Source: Bacteroidales bacterium (GTDB lineage: Bacteria > Bacteroidota > Bacteroidia > Bacteroidales > Paludibacteraceae). Taken from it: 64,000 nt of DNA. The DNA lies in contig SUXD01000006.1 in assembly GCA_015061145.1 (NCBI GenBank), forward strand, positions 1 through 64,000. The letters are read 5' to 3'. Below, piece after piece: positions 1 to 11,400 of the stretch (position 1 is its first letter; each line of letters opens with the position of its first letter). Position numbers and translations under genes: made by a program. The notes under the pieces were generated by a model that did not search any database, was not told the origin of the DNA, and saw only the letters and a list, made by a program, of their open reading frames with translations.

Positions 1-23
1 CCGCTCACGACGAGTTTTGACCA

Positions 24-65
24 TAAAAAAATAACTTTGATGAAACATGTTTCATCAAAGTTATT
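24..65 (-). terminator. Intrinsic terminator of pyrB
   Basis: A perfect 36-bp palindrome at 30-65 (18-bp arms) is followed on the minus strand by six T at 25-30. It lies about 80 bases past the pyrB stop codon, in the right place and orientation to end that transcript. The arms meet without a loop, so the folded RNA would open a few central pairs. Confidence 0.8.
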
Positions 66-146
66 GTATCGTGTTGAATTTTAAATATTTACAAGGATTT
101 TACCAACCATTTTTGGCAACATTACCCGTTTTTTTGATTCTCGTTT

Positions 147-1061
147 CTATTTCAGCCCCAACACTCTGCAAATCATCGCTTGACGAACAAAAAGTCCGTT
201 TTTGGCCTGTTGGAAGTAATATGCTTTAGGATTCTCATCTACATCGTAGTCAATCTCGTTTACACGGGGTAGAGGGTGTAATATTCTCAAGTTTGGCTTG
301 GTACCTTCCAGCATAGAGTTTTTCAGTGTATAAACATTTTTTACGCGTTCATATTCCATGGGGTCCAAAAATCGTTCTTTTTGTACGCGCGTCATATACA
401 GAATGTCGGCGTCGCCGATGTTGGCTAAGTCGGTGTGCTCTGTATAAGGAATATGGTGTTCATTGCAGAAAGTCTTGTATTCTTCAGGCATCTTCAACTC
501 TTCTGGAGCAATAAAGTCAAAAGTGGGGTTGAAGTGCGACATCGCCATGACCAACGAATGAACGGTGCGCCCGTATTTCAAGTCGCCTACCATTGTTATT
601 TTCAGGTTTTCCAATTTGCCTTGTGTTTTTTTGATGGAATACAGGTCGAGCATCGTCTGCGAGGGGTGCTGGTTTGCGCCGTCGCCAGCATTGATGACAG
701 GAATCCCTACAGAATTGGCCACTTCAGAGGCGTATCGGGCCGCGCCTTCCAGCGGGTGGCGCATTATAATCAAATCCACATAGTTGCTCACCATTCTGAT
801 TGTGTCTTTTAGTGTTTCGCCTTTCGACGAGCTGGAAGTGGCAGCATCAGAAAATCCGATGATTTTGCCGTTCAGACGGTTCACGGCGGTCTCAAAGCTG
901 AGCCGTGTGCGGGTCGATGGCTCGAAGAAAAGGGTGGCGATTACTTTGCCTTGCAGCAGGTTCTGGTTCGGGTTGGCTTCAAACTCCTCGGCCAAGTCCA
1001 ATATCGAAAGAATCTCTTCTTTAGAGTAGTCCGTGATAGACACGAAATTTTTAAGTTGCAT
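147..1061 (-). CDS. pyrB: Aspartate carbamoyltransferase catalytic chain
   Basis: Condenses carbamoyl phosphate with L-aspartate to N-carbamoyl-L-aspartate, the committed step of pyrimidine synthesis, in the cytosol. The 304-residue product has the usual length of a catalytic chain. The carbamoyl-phosphate loop STRTR is at residues 49-53, and an HPSQTMLD segment lies near 135. The family's C-terminal HPLPRVNEI segment is also visible. The ATG sits 20 bases downstream of a minus-strand TAnnTTTG element. In Bacteroides and Porphyromonas the regulatory gene pyrI usually follows pyrB directly. Here a terminator follows instead and no pyrI is visible, so the enzyme may work without allosteric subunits or pyrI may lie elsewhere. 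Confidence 0.96.
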   Translation of the reverse strand: MQLKNFVSITDYSKEEILSILDLAEEFEANPNQNLLQGKVIATLFFEPSTRTRLSFETAVNRLNGKIIGFSDAATSSSSKGETLKDTIRMVSNYVDLIIMRHPLEGAARYASEVANSVGIPVINAGDGANQHPSQTMLDLYSIKKTQGKLENLKITMVGDLKYGRTVHSLVMAMSHFNPTFDFIAPEELKMPEEYKTFCNEHHIPYTEHTDLANIGDADILYMTRVQKERFLDPMEYERVKNVYTLKNSMLEGTKPNLRILHPLPRVNEIDYDVDENPKAYYFQQAKNGLFVRQAMICRVLGLK

Positions 1062-1081
1062 AATGCTTGAATTTTGTTTTT

Positions 1082-1089
1082 CAAAAGTA
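1082..1089 (-). promoter_or_regulatory. pyrB promoter -7 element
   Basis: CAAAAGTA on the plus strand is TACTTTTG on the minus strand, an exact match to the Bacteroidota TAnnTTTG element, 20 bases upstream of the pyrB ATG. No TTTG stands at the ideal 20-nt distance upstream, so this call rests on the -7 box alone. Confidence 0.55.
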
Positions 1090-1280
1090 AAAAAAAAGAA
1101 TGAAAAAGAGTACTGCTATGATGCGAAAAATTTCATTGTCATTCTATTTTATGTAAGAGGTGATAATCTTGTTGTTTTGTTGCTCGTGCAAATATGCCTT
1201 AAACGGGGTAATATATATGTTAGATAACATAAAATTGTATCAAAGTTGCGAAAAAGTGATTTTTTTTGAAAAAAAAAGAC

Positions 1281-1288
1281 TACTTTTG
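1281..1288 (+). promoter_or_regulatory. MscS gene promoter -7 element
   Basis: TACTTTTG matches the TAnnTTTG consensus and lies 49 bases before the channel gene's ATG. A TTTG at 1265-1268 is only 12 nt upstream, too close for a canonical -33 box. The rest of the 276-base divergent region 1062-1337 shows only A/T-rich sequence. Confidence 0.5.
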
Positions 1289-1337
1289 TCAGATTTTTAT
1301 GAAAAAAATATTATTATAGCAAAATAATTGGCGGACT

Positions 1338-2390
1338 ATGTTTGAAGAAATAAGCGCATTTTTAGGGTCATATCATTTCCTAGGCAACGATTTGTGGCAA
1401 TGGACATTGTCTTTGTTGATTATACTTGGGGGATATGTTTCGGTAAAAATCCTTTACTTCCTTTTCAATCGACTGCTGAAGAATTTGGTGAAAAAGACAA
1501 AAACTAAGACCGACGACATCATAGTGGAGACTACGGAGAAGCCGGTAATGCTAGCAGTAATGCTGGTATCGTTTTGGTGGGCTATTCATCGTTTGGATGT
1601 TTCGCCCCAAATGCTGAAAGTTGTCGATTACGCTTATCAGATTCTTATTATTATAAACGTATGTTGGGTGATTACCCGCATAGCGGAAGGACTGATAAAG
1701 GAATACAGCCGCAAGAGTGAAAAGGCAATTGATTATCGAATCCGTATCATCATCCGAACCATCAAATGGGTGGTGTGGATAATCGGAGTGCTGACGGCAC
1801 TCAACAATATGGGTGTAAATGTGGGGGCGGTCATTACCGGATTGGGTATTGGAGGTGTGGCAGTAGCGTTTGCCGCACAAGATACAATAAAGAATTTGTT
1901 TGCGGGGTTTGTGATTTTTTTCGACAAGCCGTTTAAAATAGGCGATAGAATTGTGGTGGGGACTTACGACGGAACGGTGGAGGATATCGGTCTGCGAAGT
2001 GTGCGTGTGCGTCTGCTCAACCGACAGTTGGTGACGCTCTCTACGGCATCGGTAGTGGATGCGGCGGTGGTGAATGTGACGGCCGAACCGGCAAAACGCA
2101 TCACAGTGACTTTAGGACTCACTTACGACACTACGCCTGAAAAGATGCAATTGGCATTGCAGTTGCTGAAAGACACGCCGAAAACAATTACGCAAATCGA
2201 AAAGGACTCCTTTCCGTATTTTGTGGAGTACGGCGACTCTTCGCTCAACCTGAAGTACTTATATGACATCAAGCCGGGCGAGGACTTCTTTGAAACACAG
2301 TCGAAAGTTAATCTGCATATATTGACGGAATTCAACAAAAACGGATTAGACTTCGCCTTCCCGACGCAAACGATTTATGTGAAGAATTAG
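1338..2390 (+). CDS. MscS-family mechanosensitive channel
   Basis: Predicted small-conductance mechanosensitive channel of the inner membrane, releasing solutes on hypo-osmotic shock. The 350 residues show hydrophobic segments near 22-43, 69-86, 95-118 and 136-158. A glycine/alanine-rich pore helix follows at about 162-195 (GLGIGGVAVAFAAQ). A beta domain begins at 'FKIGDRI' (199-205), and the C-terminal domain holds the usual 'DIGLRSVRVRLLNRQ'-type segment. This order is that of the MscS family with one or two extra N-terminal helices. The gene stands alone, diverging from pyrB, and is followed by a short 'gaatgaggagttaggagtg' spacer of no evident function. Confidence 0.9.
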   Translation: MFEEISAFLGSYHFLGNDLWQWTLSLLIILGGYVSVKILYFLFNRLLKNLVKKTKTKTDDIIVETTEKPVMLAVMLVSFWWAIHRLDVSPQMLKVVDYAYQILIIINVCWVITRIAEGLIKEYSRKSEKAIDYRIRIIIRTIKWVVWIIGVLTALNNMGVNVGAVITGLGIGGVAVAFAAQDTIKNLFAGFVIFFDKPFKIGDRIVVGTYDGTVEDIGLRSVRVRLLNRQLVTLSTASVVDAAVVNVTAEPAKRITVTLGLTYDTTPEKMQLALQLLKDTPKTITQIEKDSFPYFVEYGDSSLNLKYLYDIKPGEDFFETQSKVNLHILTEFNKNGLDFAFPTQTIYVKN

Positions 2391-2466
2391 GAATGAGGAG
2401 TTAGGAGTGAGAATTAAAAGTGACAAATAAATAATTAATTAATAAATATATAAACCTAAAAAAATT

Positions 2467-5400
2467 ATGAGTATGCTAAACAACTATTCATTGCTAAAAC
2501 AAACTAAGCGTTTGTTGTTCTGTGGAATAGTTCTGCTATGGCAGACGCTGTTCTCAGCGGTGAACGCGGCGATTGTGGATCAAGTGGAGCTCTCGTTTGA
2601 CCACAATGGTGACAGTCACTGGGTTGATGTCACAGATTTGGCGACTACTGGCACAAACCAGTATTTTGTCATTTATGTGCCAGGTGCCTACAACATCAAC
2701 ATTGACAAAGTGCATTGGGCAAATGGCGACTGGAATGTCGATACCCGAGTGGCAGAGTCCAATGTGAATTGGAAGGATGGTACTGCGGTGGCAGGTATGG
2801 ACAATGCAGGTGACACCTATTTGATTTATGGTGTGAATGAAGCCAATTTGTCTGATTTCAAAATCCAGTATCGTTCATGGAATCATGATCCAGCTTCAGA
2901 AAAAGCGGATTTCATCTTCTATATCGTAGAAAATCCCAATGATATCGCTTGCCGTATCGTGGGTACAGGTACTGAAACTGGTGTGGTGTATGATGTGACA
3001 AACACAGGAAATGCAACATCTTGGTTCGACAATATCTTGGATGTGGAGGAAAACCAGTATGTGGTGATATACTCTGACGCTGAAGATCAGAATATCAATT
3101 TCGATGGTGTGAAAATTGGGGGCACTTCATTTGACCCAAGAAACACAGTGGAATGCACGATGTATAAATATGCTGACCAAGCGGTTATCACATCTAACGA
3201 TTTAAATAATGTATATGCAGTTTATCGTGCTACTGAATCAGGAAGCTTGAGCATAGGCTACCGTGCTTATCATGATGGCTACCAGTTGAAGATTTTTACA
3301 ATCAATGATTTTTGTGCTTGGGACAAGTCTTCTAACTTTGAATCAAAATATAAACCTAAAATTACATCCAATTATCTTTTTGCTCCTCCGGGAACAGAAA
3401 TCAATGTGACGGCTTCGTGGAGTGGCACTGATGAATTGGCTGCTCCCGAATGGGCGTTTGAATACTCAACCGACGGAACAAATTGGACAGCTTCTCCCGA
3501 AGAGTATGTCAACAGCAATGTGCTTTCGTTCGATATGCAATTGAACAACGTATATGTACGTGCTAAGATTACGAATGCTACAGCTGACATGACCTCCGAA
3601 GGTCGTGACGTTTCTGCATCAGTGCTTATCAATGGTGTAAACAACAGTGCAGCAGCTTGCGAGAACTCTGCTTCACAGACGCTTTTGTGGGAGCGTTTTG
3701 ATTTGACAGGCACATGGCAAGGAAACAATTGCTATGAGCAGAAAGAGGCGACTTCGGCTATTCCTTATGCGCCAGAAGATCCGACAGGATATGATGATGG
3801 CGCAATTGATCCGACAACAGCTATACGAAACAACCAATATGCGATTGTACGCAACCCGGGTTACACTTGCTTGGGTGGTAACAGCGGTAACCCAGTTTGG
3901 TTTATCAACGACTATGACCACACTGGTGATGTGACGGCTGACGGTGTACGTCAAGGCGGTATGATGATGATTAACTTGGCATCAAAGCATGGTTATCAAA
4001 ATGCAGTTATCTATCAGCGTGATTTTGACGGACTCCCTGCTGGAACCAAGCTTTACTTCTCGATGTTTGCAGCATACGCAACCAAAGAAACAGGTCGTGA
4101 TGCCGCTGTTTTGGAGTTGCAGATTCTAGGATCGAATGACGGAAACAATTGGAATATACTTAAGTCAAAGCAGAAAACCTTTTCAGGCTCAGGTTCTTCT
4201 AAATTCAATTGGGAAGAATTGAATGCAGATGGAACATTCGATTCTGGCGATTATAATAAATTGCGCTTGGTTATCTACAATAGAGGTACAGGTGCGAACG
4301 ATAACGGTGAAGACTTTGTTATTGATGATATCTTGTTCTTGGCTTGCCGTCCACAGCTGGAGTGGAGCAACCAAGGAGCACCGCTTAACTCAGAGCAGGA
4401 TGCTTTTGTGCTGCAAAACAGCAAAGACTCTTGGGCAAGAGCTTTCGGTGATAACAAGACTTACTTTATGGTAGTAGAAATAGCCGATAATGACGGCAAC
4501 ACCTACTATGCAAAAGCCGAGGTGAACAACAATGGCACTTGTTCTACAGGCTATCCTTGCATCAGTGCAGAAGACACACCTATTAACCTTCCGTTTACAG
4601 TAGGCGCTGAAGGTAATGTTTATGACGCTAATGGACAGAAAGTGGGCGACGACTTCTCGTTGGATAAATCAAAACTTTACACTTTACAAGGTAAAATTTA
4701 CACCAACGAGGCTGCTTACAATGCTGATAACTCAGGTTCGGATGATGCAGTCATCATTTCAGGACAGACTGTGAAAGTGAAAATGCGTCCAAGTCTGCCA
4801 ATAAAGATTTTGGCTTGCGAAAACCGTGACGGTTCTGCTATATATAATGGTACAGGCTTGCAGACCGATTTGGAGACAGCAATCACAAACTCTATCAATG
4901 AAACAGATATTAGAGCTATCATGTATGAAGGTGTTGTGCCGGTAGGTACAGTTGGCCCATTCGAAGTGCCGGTTGTTACTGTGACTATTGATGCAAGTCA
5001 TAATCCTTCATTTGCGTATAATGCCAGCAAACAAATCGAAATAGCTAACGGTACTTTCGAGAAGGTATATACGCTTATCTGGGAGTATGACCTTGGTGGC
5101 GTGGCAACTCCTTATTCGGCACAGCCAGTTACATTGATTTTGAACGACTTGCCTAAAGACCTGAGCGTATCAACAGAGTATGCTACTCAATGCTCTAACG
5201 CAGGCGGCGCTGTAACGCTTACCGAGAATGGTGCGAATGTAGTGGACAACGGTACTTTGGAGTATCAGTGGATTGCAGGTGACAACACCAATGATTTTGC
5301 AGATAACACGAAGATAATTTCTTCTGCAGCTGCACTTCCGCTTACAAATCTGGCTGCAGGTACACAACCTTATACCGTTCGTGTAAGAAACAACAACCAC

Positions 5401-8400
5401 GACAACAACCACTGCTCGACAGACTTGACACAAAATGTTACTATCTACGCAATTCCAGAAGCAGCAACACTTACGGCTACGGTAAACAGCGAAGATGTAA
5501 CTACAGTTTGTGTTACAACTCCGGCCAATACCATCAATCTGACGGCTGCGGTAACCAATCCTGAAATTGATATGGCTGCCATCGACCAACAATGGAAATA
5601 TGAGTGGTCAATCGTTTCTGGCCCTGCTACATTTGTAATTCCTGCTGACAAAACAGTAGAAGCAACAACATCAAATACAGCTGCCTTGAGCTTAATAGGT
5701 GTTCCTTTCGGAAACTATACATTCAAAGTGAAGATTTCAAACGGAACAGCTGGTGCTGAGAACTGTACTTCTATAGAGAAGACTATCGATATCAAAGTGT
5801 TGGAACGTCCGACTGTAATAGCAACTGCGACAGGAGACATTACAGCCAATGTTACTACAGCTTGTGTTGAAGGTGCTACTTTAGGAGCAGCTACACTTAC
5901 AGCAAATGTAAATGACATTACAGGTTTTGGTCAGTCACTCACTTTTGACTGGAATCTGACTGGTGCGGCAACCGATTCAAAACTCAACTCAACTGAAAAA
6001 ACTTGGAACTTGACAAATCTTGCTGCCGGTACATATACCGTAAGCTGTACAGTGAAGAATACTGACGATTGTACAATAACTTTGACAAACGCTACCTTCA
6101 CCATTTATCCGAAGGCTACATCTGCAACTCTGACTGCAACTCCGGGCAAGGTATGTTTGACAAATGATGCTACCGCTGCAGAGACAACAACGATTAACTT
6201 ATCAGCAACGGTTACGCCGGCTACATTGCCTGCTGGTTTAGAATGGGTGTATGTGTTTAAAGAAGCCGATGGTAATGTGTTGAGTACACAGAAAACTAAT
6301 ACATATACTGTAACAAATGTTGCACCGGGTGCATACACATATTTGGTTTCGGTATATGCTCAAGCGACTAGTGCAGATGTTCAGAATCCGGTTTGTGATT
6401 CTTTGACAGCACATAATGAAAATCAGGTGAAAGTTTATTATACTCCAGTAATCTCTGCTATAGAAGCTGAGCCTGAAATATTGACATGTACAGTAAAAGA
6501 GGCTGTGCTTACAGCTGTTGCTTCGGATGCCGCTTTGTATGAGTGGAGCACCAAGAGCGAGGCAAGCGCAACACAAGATACCATTCATGTGTTCTCGGCT
6601 GGAGATTACTCAGTGGTAGCATATTCTGACGCAAATAAAACTTGTTCATCTGCCAGAGTGAACAAACTAATTTCGGCTGATGCGAATATGCCTGAAATAT
6701 CAATAGTTTCTGACGAAACAGAAATCAACTGTAAAAATGAAGAGTTGGTACTGACCGCTAACATTGATACTAAGGGCGGAACCATTGCCAATATTGTTTG
6801 GAGCACAGGAAAAAATGGTGTAGATGCTGACACCATTCATGTGTTCAATGCTAATACATATACTGCAAAAGTTACTCTGGAAAATGGTTGCGAGGCAACG
6901 GCAAGCAAGGGTATCACCAAGGATGTGACTAAACCGACAATAAATGTAGTGGCAGAACCTGCTAAATTTACTTGTGCAGTAACATCTACTTACATTACTG
7001 TAAACGCCGAACCAACTTCAACTTTTGAATGGAAAAACAATGCCGGCGAACCATTGACTACAAATGCTACATTAGAGCCTGTTACAGCTCCAGGTGACTA
7101 TACGGTGACTGCTACCTCTACCGAAAACGGTTGTACGAACGAGAAAACAATAACCGTAGAACAGGATATTACTGCTCCAGTTGCTCAGGATATCTATTCA
7201 AGTCTTGAAAACGATGCAAACGGCGAGACAGCTACCGCATATTGTGCACAAGACGAGAATAAACAAAATGTGGCTGGCGTTTACTTTGGCTTGAAATCTT
7301 CTGAAACAGGTGTTAACTATCAGTTATATACTGGAGGAAAAACCGGCACTCCGGGAGCTGCTGTCGCAGGTACTGGCAATGCTATCAGTTTCGGACAGCT
7401 TCCCGAAGGCACTTATTCCGTATTGGCAACCAAGACAGCAACAAATTGCCAGACTTGGATGCAATTCAATGCAGATCAGCCTGCGGCTACCGAAGAGGTG
7501 ACAATCACTAAACTCGATAATCCGACCATTAGTCTGACAGCAGCAAACAATGTGAATTGTATTGCTCCGTTCAATGGAAACATTGTGGTAGTGACGGACG
7601 GTACGCATACTTCAACTGACGCTTATAGCGAAACAATGACATGGACGGAATATATACCAAATGTTACGGATACGGTATATAAATATCAACAAGCGTTGAA
7701 CGATGCCATCGTTTATGTGAAAGATGCCAACGGTTGTGTTAATTCTGCAACCGCGTCTATAGCAGACAATTCTGCAACACCGGAAGTATTTACTGTAAGC
7801 GGTGGCGGTGAAAAATGTGAAGGCACAAACGATGAGTTGACTATCACACTTTCTGACTCAGAAACAGGCTTCAGATATGTGCTGTATGTTGATGGTGACA
7901 ATATCGCTGATTCTGAAAAACAAGGAACAGGAGACAAACTGACATGGACAGTGACCGATGCCGGTGTTTACACAGTAAAGGCATTCAATGCCGAAACAGC
8001 TTGTGAAGCAAATATGGACGGCAATGCAACAGTAGTTGCTCATCCTTATCCAACAGTTCCGAATGTTATTCCTTTGAAATCGGAAGATGCAACACTAATC
8101 CAAGACTACTATTATGAAAATGCAAAATGTAATGGTACAGCAACAGGTGTTATCAATCTTTCGACAGAATACATCAGAGTTGTAAATGACGTAATTTCTG
8201 CTGATAGCGTAACATGGAAAGATGCCTTAAATAATGTGGTTACAGATTTGACAAAACTTGCCAAAGGAACTTACACATTGTATGCTACCAACTTTGGTTG
8301 CGTTTCAACGGCAACTGTTGAAATTGGCGAACCAGAAACATTGGTAATTCCTGCTATTGAGAAATACACCGAGCCGCAGCCGGGTGATCTGGAAATGACT

Positions 8401-11400
8401 ACTTACTATAAGGATGCGCTTTGTAACGGTGATGAGTCAGGACAATTGGTTGTTGCTGCAGACTTTACAGTAGGCGGAACAGGCGAAGTTACCTTCACGC
8501 TGAAAGATGCACAAGATAACGAAGTTGTACCTGATGTTAATCCTACTGCAGCAGATGCAAGATGGACAACACTTGCCAAAGGCACATACACCTTGACGGC
8601 AACTGATGCCAACGGATGTGATGCAACACAAACAGTAACAATCGGCGAGCCGGATAAACTTACAATCAGCGCCGCTGTAGATACTACAGGTCTTGCACCG
8701 GCAGATTGGGCAGACAATGTAGTGTTCATCAACGAGACTTGTGCAGGCAGCGTAAATGGTGAAATCAGTGTTGGCGAAAATGCAATAACAGGTGGTACTC
8801 CATTTGTAAGTGCAGCTGCTCAATACAATGTAGAGTTGTTCAAGAAAAATGAAAACGATAACAACTATACATTTGTAGATAATGTTGATGGCGTAATCGA
8901 AAATCTGAAACCGGGTGTTTATAAACTGAAAGCTACCGACGCTAACGGTTGTGCTGATTCAATAAGCGTAACCATAGCAGCTGCTGAACCTGTAACAGAT
9001 CCAGTATGGAGAGAAGATGTTTATCGTTTCACTCCAGCAGATCCGCAAGATGCTGACTCGAAAGCTTCATTTGAGATTTGTGCTGCTGACAATATGAAAG
9101 TGGCGCTTGAAGAATTGATGAACAGAGGCAACGAACATGCTGCTGATACCATAATGTGGGCATACGGAAACTTTGAAACCAAGACATGGATTGGCAAAGA
9201 AGCATTGGCTGTAGATTCAATCGACATCACTGTACCTGATACATTTGTCGTGACAGCGAAATACATTACACCGCTTGGTTGCGAAAGCGAACCTGCTGAA
9301 GTTGAATTCCGCATCACTCGTTGTACGGATTTGATGTTGGATGCTAAAGTGGATAAAACAGAAGTTTGCGAGGGAAGTACTCTAACTTATACGCTTACTT
9401 TGACGAACAATGCTTCGGTTGACGCGCAAGGCGTAAATGTAGAAATGATTTTGCCTTCAAATCTTTCGTTTGAAGAAACAATGTCTAACGACTCTATTAT
9501 CTACATCGGTAACATTCCTGCCGGAACAGATAATAAAGTAGAGATGACATTCGCAGTTTCGGCTGACAATGCAGGCGAAAACCTCGAAACTCAATTCTTC
9601 GTATATTCTGTAAATGGCGAAACTTACAGAACAATGGATGAAGCAATAGCAGCATCAGTTAACTTTGGCAAGACGGTTGCAGTAACCGTAAATGCAATGC
9701 CTGATGTTCTTGATGTAGATGAGTACACCGGTCTTACCTATTGCGTCAACGAAACAGGCGTAAAAGATTTGAGTGAACTTGAGGCAGATGAAGACACTTG
9801 GTCGCTGCAATGGGGCACTGAATATATCGATGCCGAAAGCGACTGGAACTGGTCAGCAACTGTACCTGTAATTTCGACAGCTGCTCAGACAAGTCCTAAC
9901 GGTCAGCAGATAGCTGTTCGTCAGGTTTCTGACAAAGGCTGTATCGGTGAAGAAGCATTTATTACCTATATTGTGAACCCGAATCCGCAAGTATCACTGA
10001 ATAATGTGATAGACATTAAGTGTTATACTGGACAAGGAGTTTCTACAGGAAGCATCGAGATTAATACTGATGAACAAGATGGTGACAATTATGCTTACAA
10101 TTGGTACAATGGTGAGAACTTTGTCAGCCGTGAACAGAATCCGACAGGATTGGAACCTGGCGCTTACAGACTTATCGTGACAAATGGTTTCGGTTGCGCT
10201 GATAGCAGTATTGTCGCAAATATCTCTGACCGTCCAGATTCAATTCAAATAACCTTTACAGGTACAGAATTGGTTTGTGGCGGCGAAAGAAATGGCGTGG
10301 TAACATCTTGGGTTGAAGGTGGTACACCTGATTACCAATATGTATGGACTGTAGTTGGCAAAGATGGTGTATTCTCAACCGAATCAACTATCTCAGATTT
10401 GATTGGTGGTGATTATAACTTGGAACTCACCGATGCTAATGGTTGTGTGGAAAGAAATTCATTCCATATAGCTCAACCAGACACATTGAAGATTGCTACA
10501 GAAACATTCACCAACTTCAATTGTGAAGACAAGAAAGGATTTATCTCGCTTGCAATATCCGGTGGTGCTGCACCATACGAATATTTGTGGGATAATGGTT
10601 CAAGAGATTCGTATGTATCAGAACTTGAAGATGGATTCTATACTGTGACTGTTACTGATAACAATAATTGTAAAGCAGACTCGACATTCCAGATTACGAA
10701 ACCTGAAGAATTCTTGACTGCATACATAGAATCGCAGAGAGATGTCCTTTGTAACGGTGACGCTACAGGTCAAGCCATCATCAATGTTCGTGGCGGTACG
10801 CCATTTGAAGATGGACAAAGCGATGTGCCATATATCTACAATTGGACAAACAACGGTGGAAATCAGAAAGATTTGATAAATGTACCGTCAGGTTATTATG
10901 AACTCACGATAACTGATGCTATGCAATGTGAGAAGGTGATACCAGTTGTCATTGGACAGCCTGAACCTTTGCAAGTAGGTCTTTTGCATGCTAAACTTGA
11001 TGTATGTAATGGCATTGATGATGGTTTCATTACTACTTCTGTTCAAGGTGGTGTTGCTCCTTACACTTACGCTTGGAGCAATGGCGAAAACACTTCAGGT
11101 ATCTACGATTTGGCTGGCGGCGTTTATTCACTGACAGTAACAGACGCTAATAACTGTCCTGCTGAATTTGAAGAAGAAGTTCAGGGTTACGATCCTATTG
11201 ATGACTTGACAATTAATCTCGCTTCTAGCGATCCTGACAATCGCGTGTTGCCTGGTGATAAGATTACCTTCACTGCAACAGCTTCGCGTGAGCTTGTTCG
11301 CTATGACTGGGATTACACAGGATGGGGTGAAGAAACAACATTTGAAGAAGTGTTCTACAAAGACAAAATCTTCACTTTGTGGGCTTCTGATGGCATCTGT

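Noticed and set aside
1265..1288. TTTG-N12-TAnnTTTG before the MscS gene as a complete promoter (same spacing before ybeY at 61464-61487)
   Set aside because: The accepted distance is about 19-21 nt, and the two strong promoters here use exactly 20. The closer TTTG is likely chance in A/T-rich DNA, so only the -7 boxes were kept.
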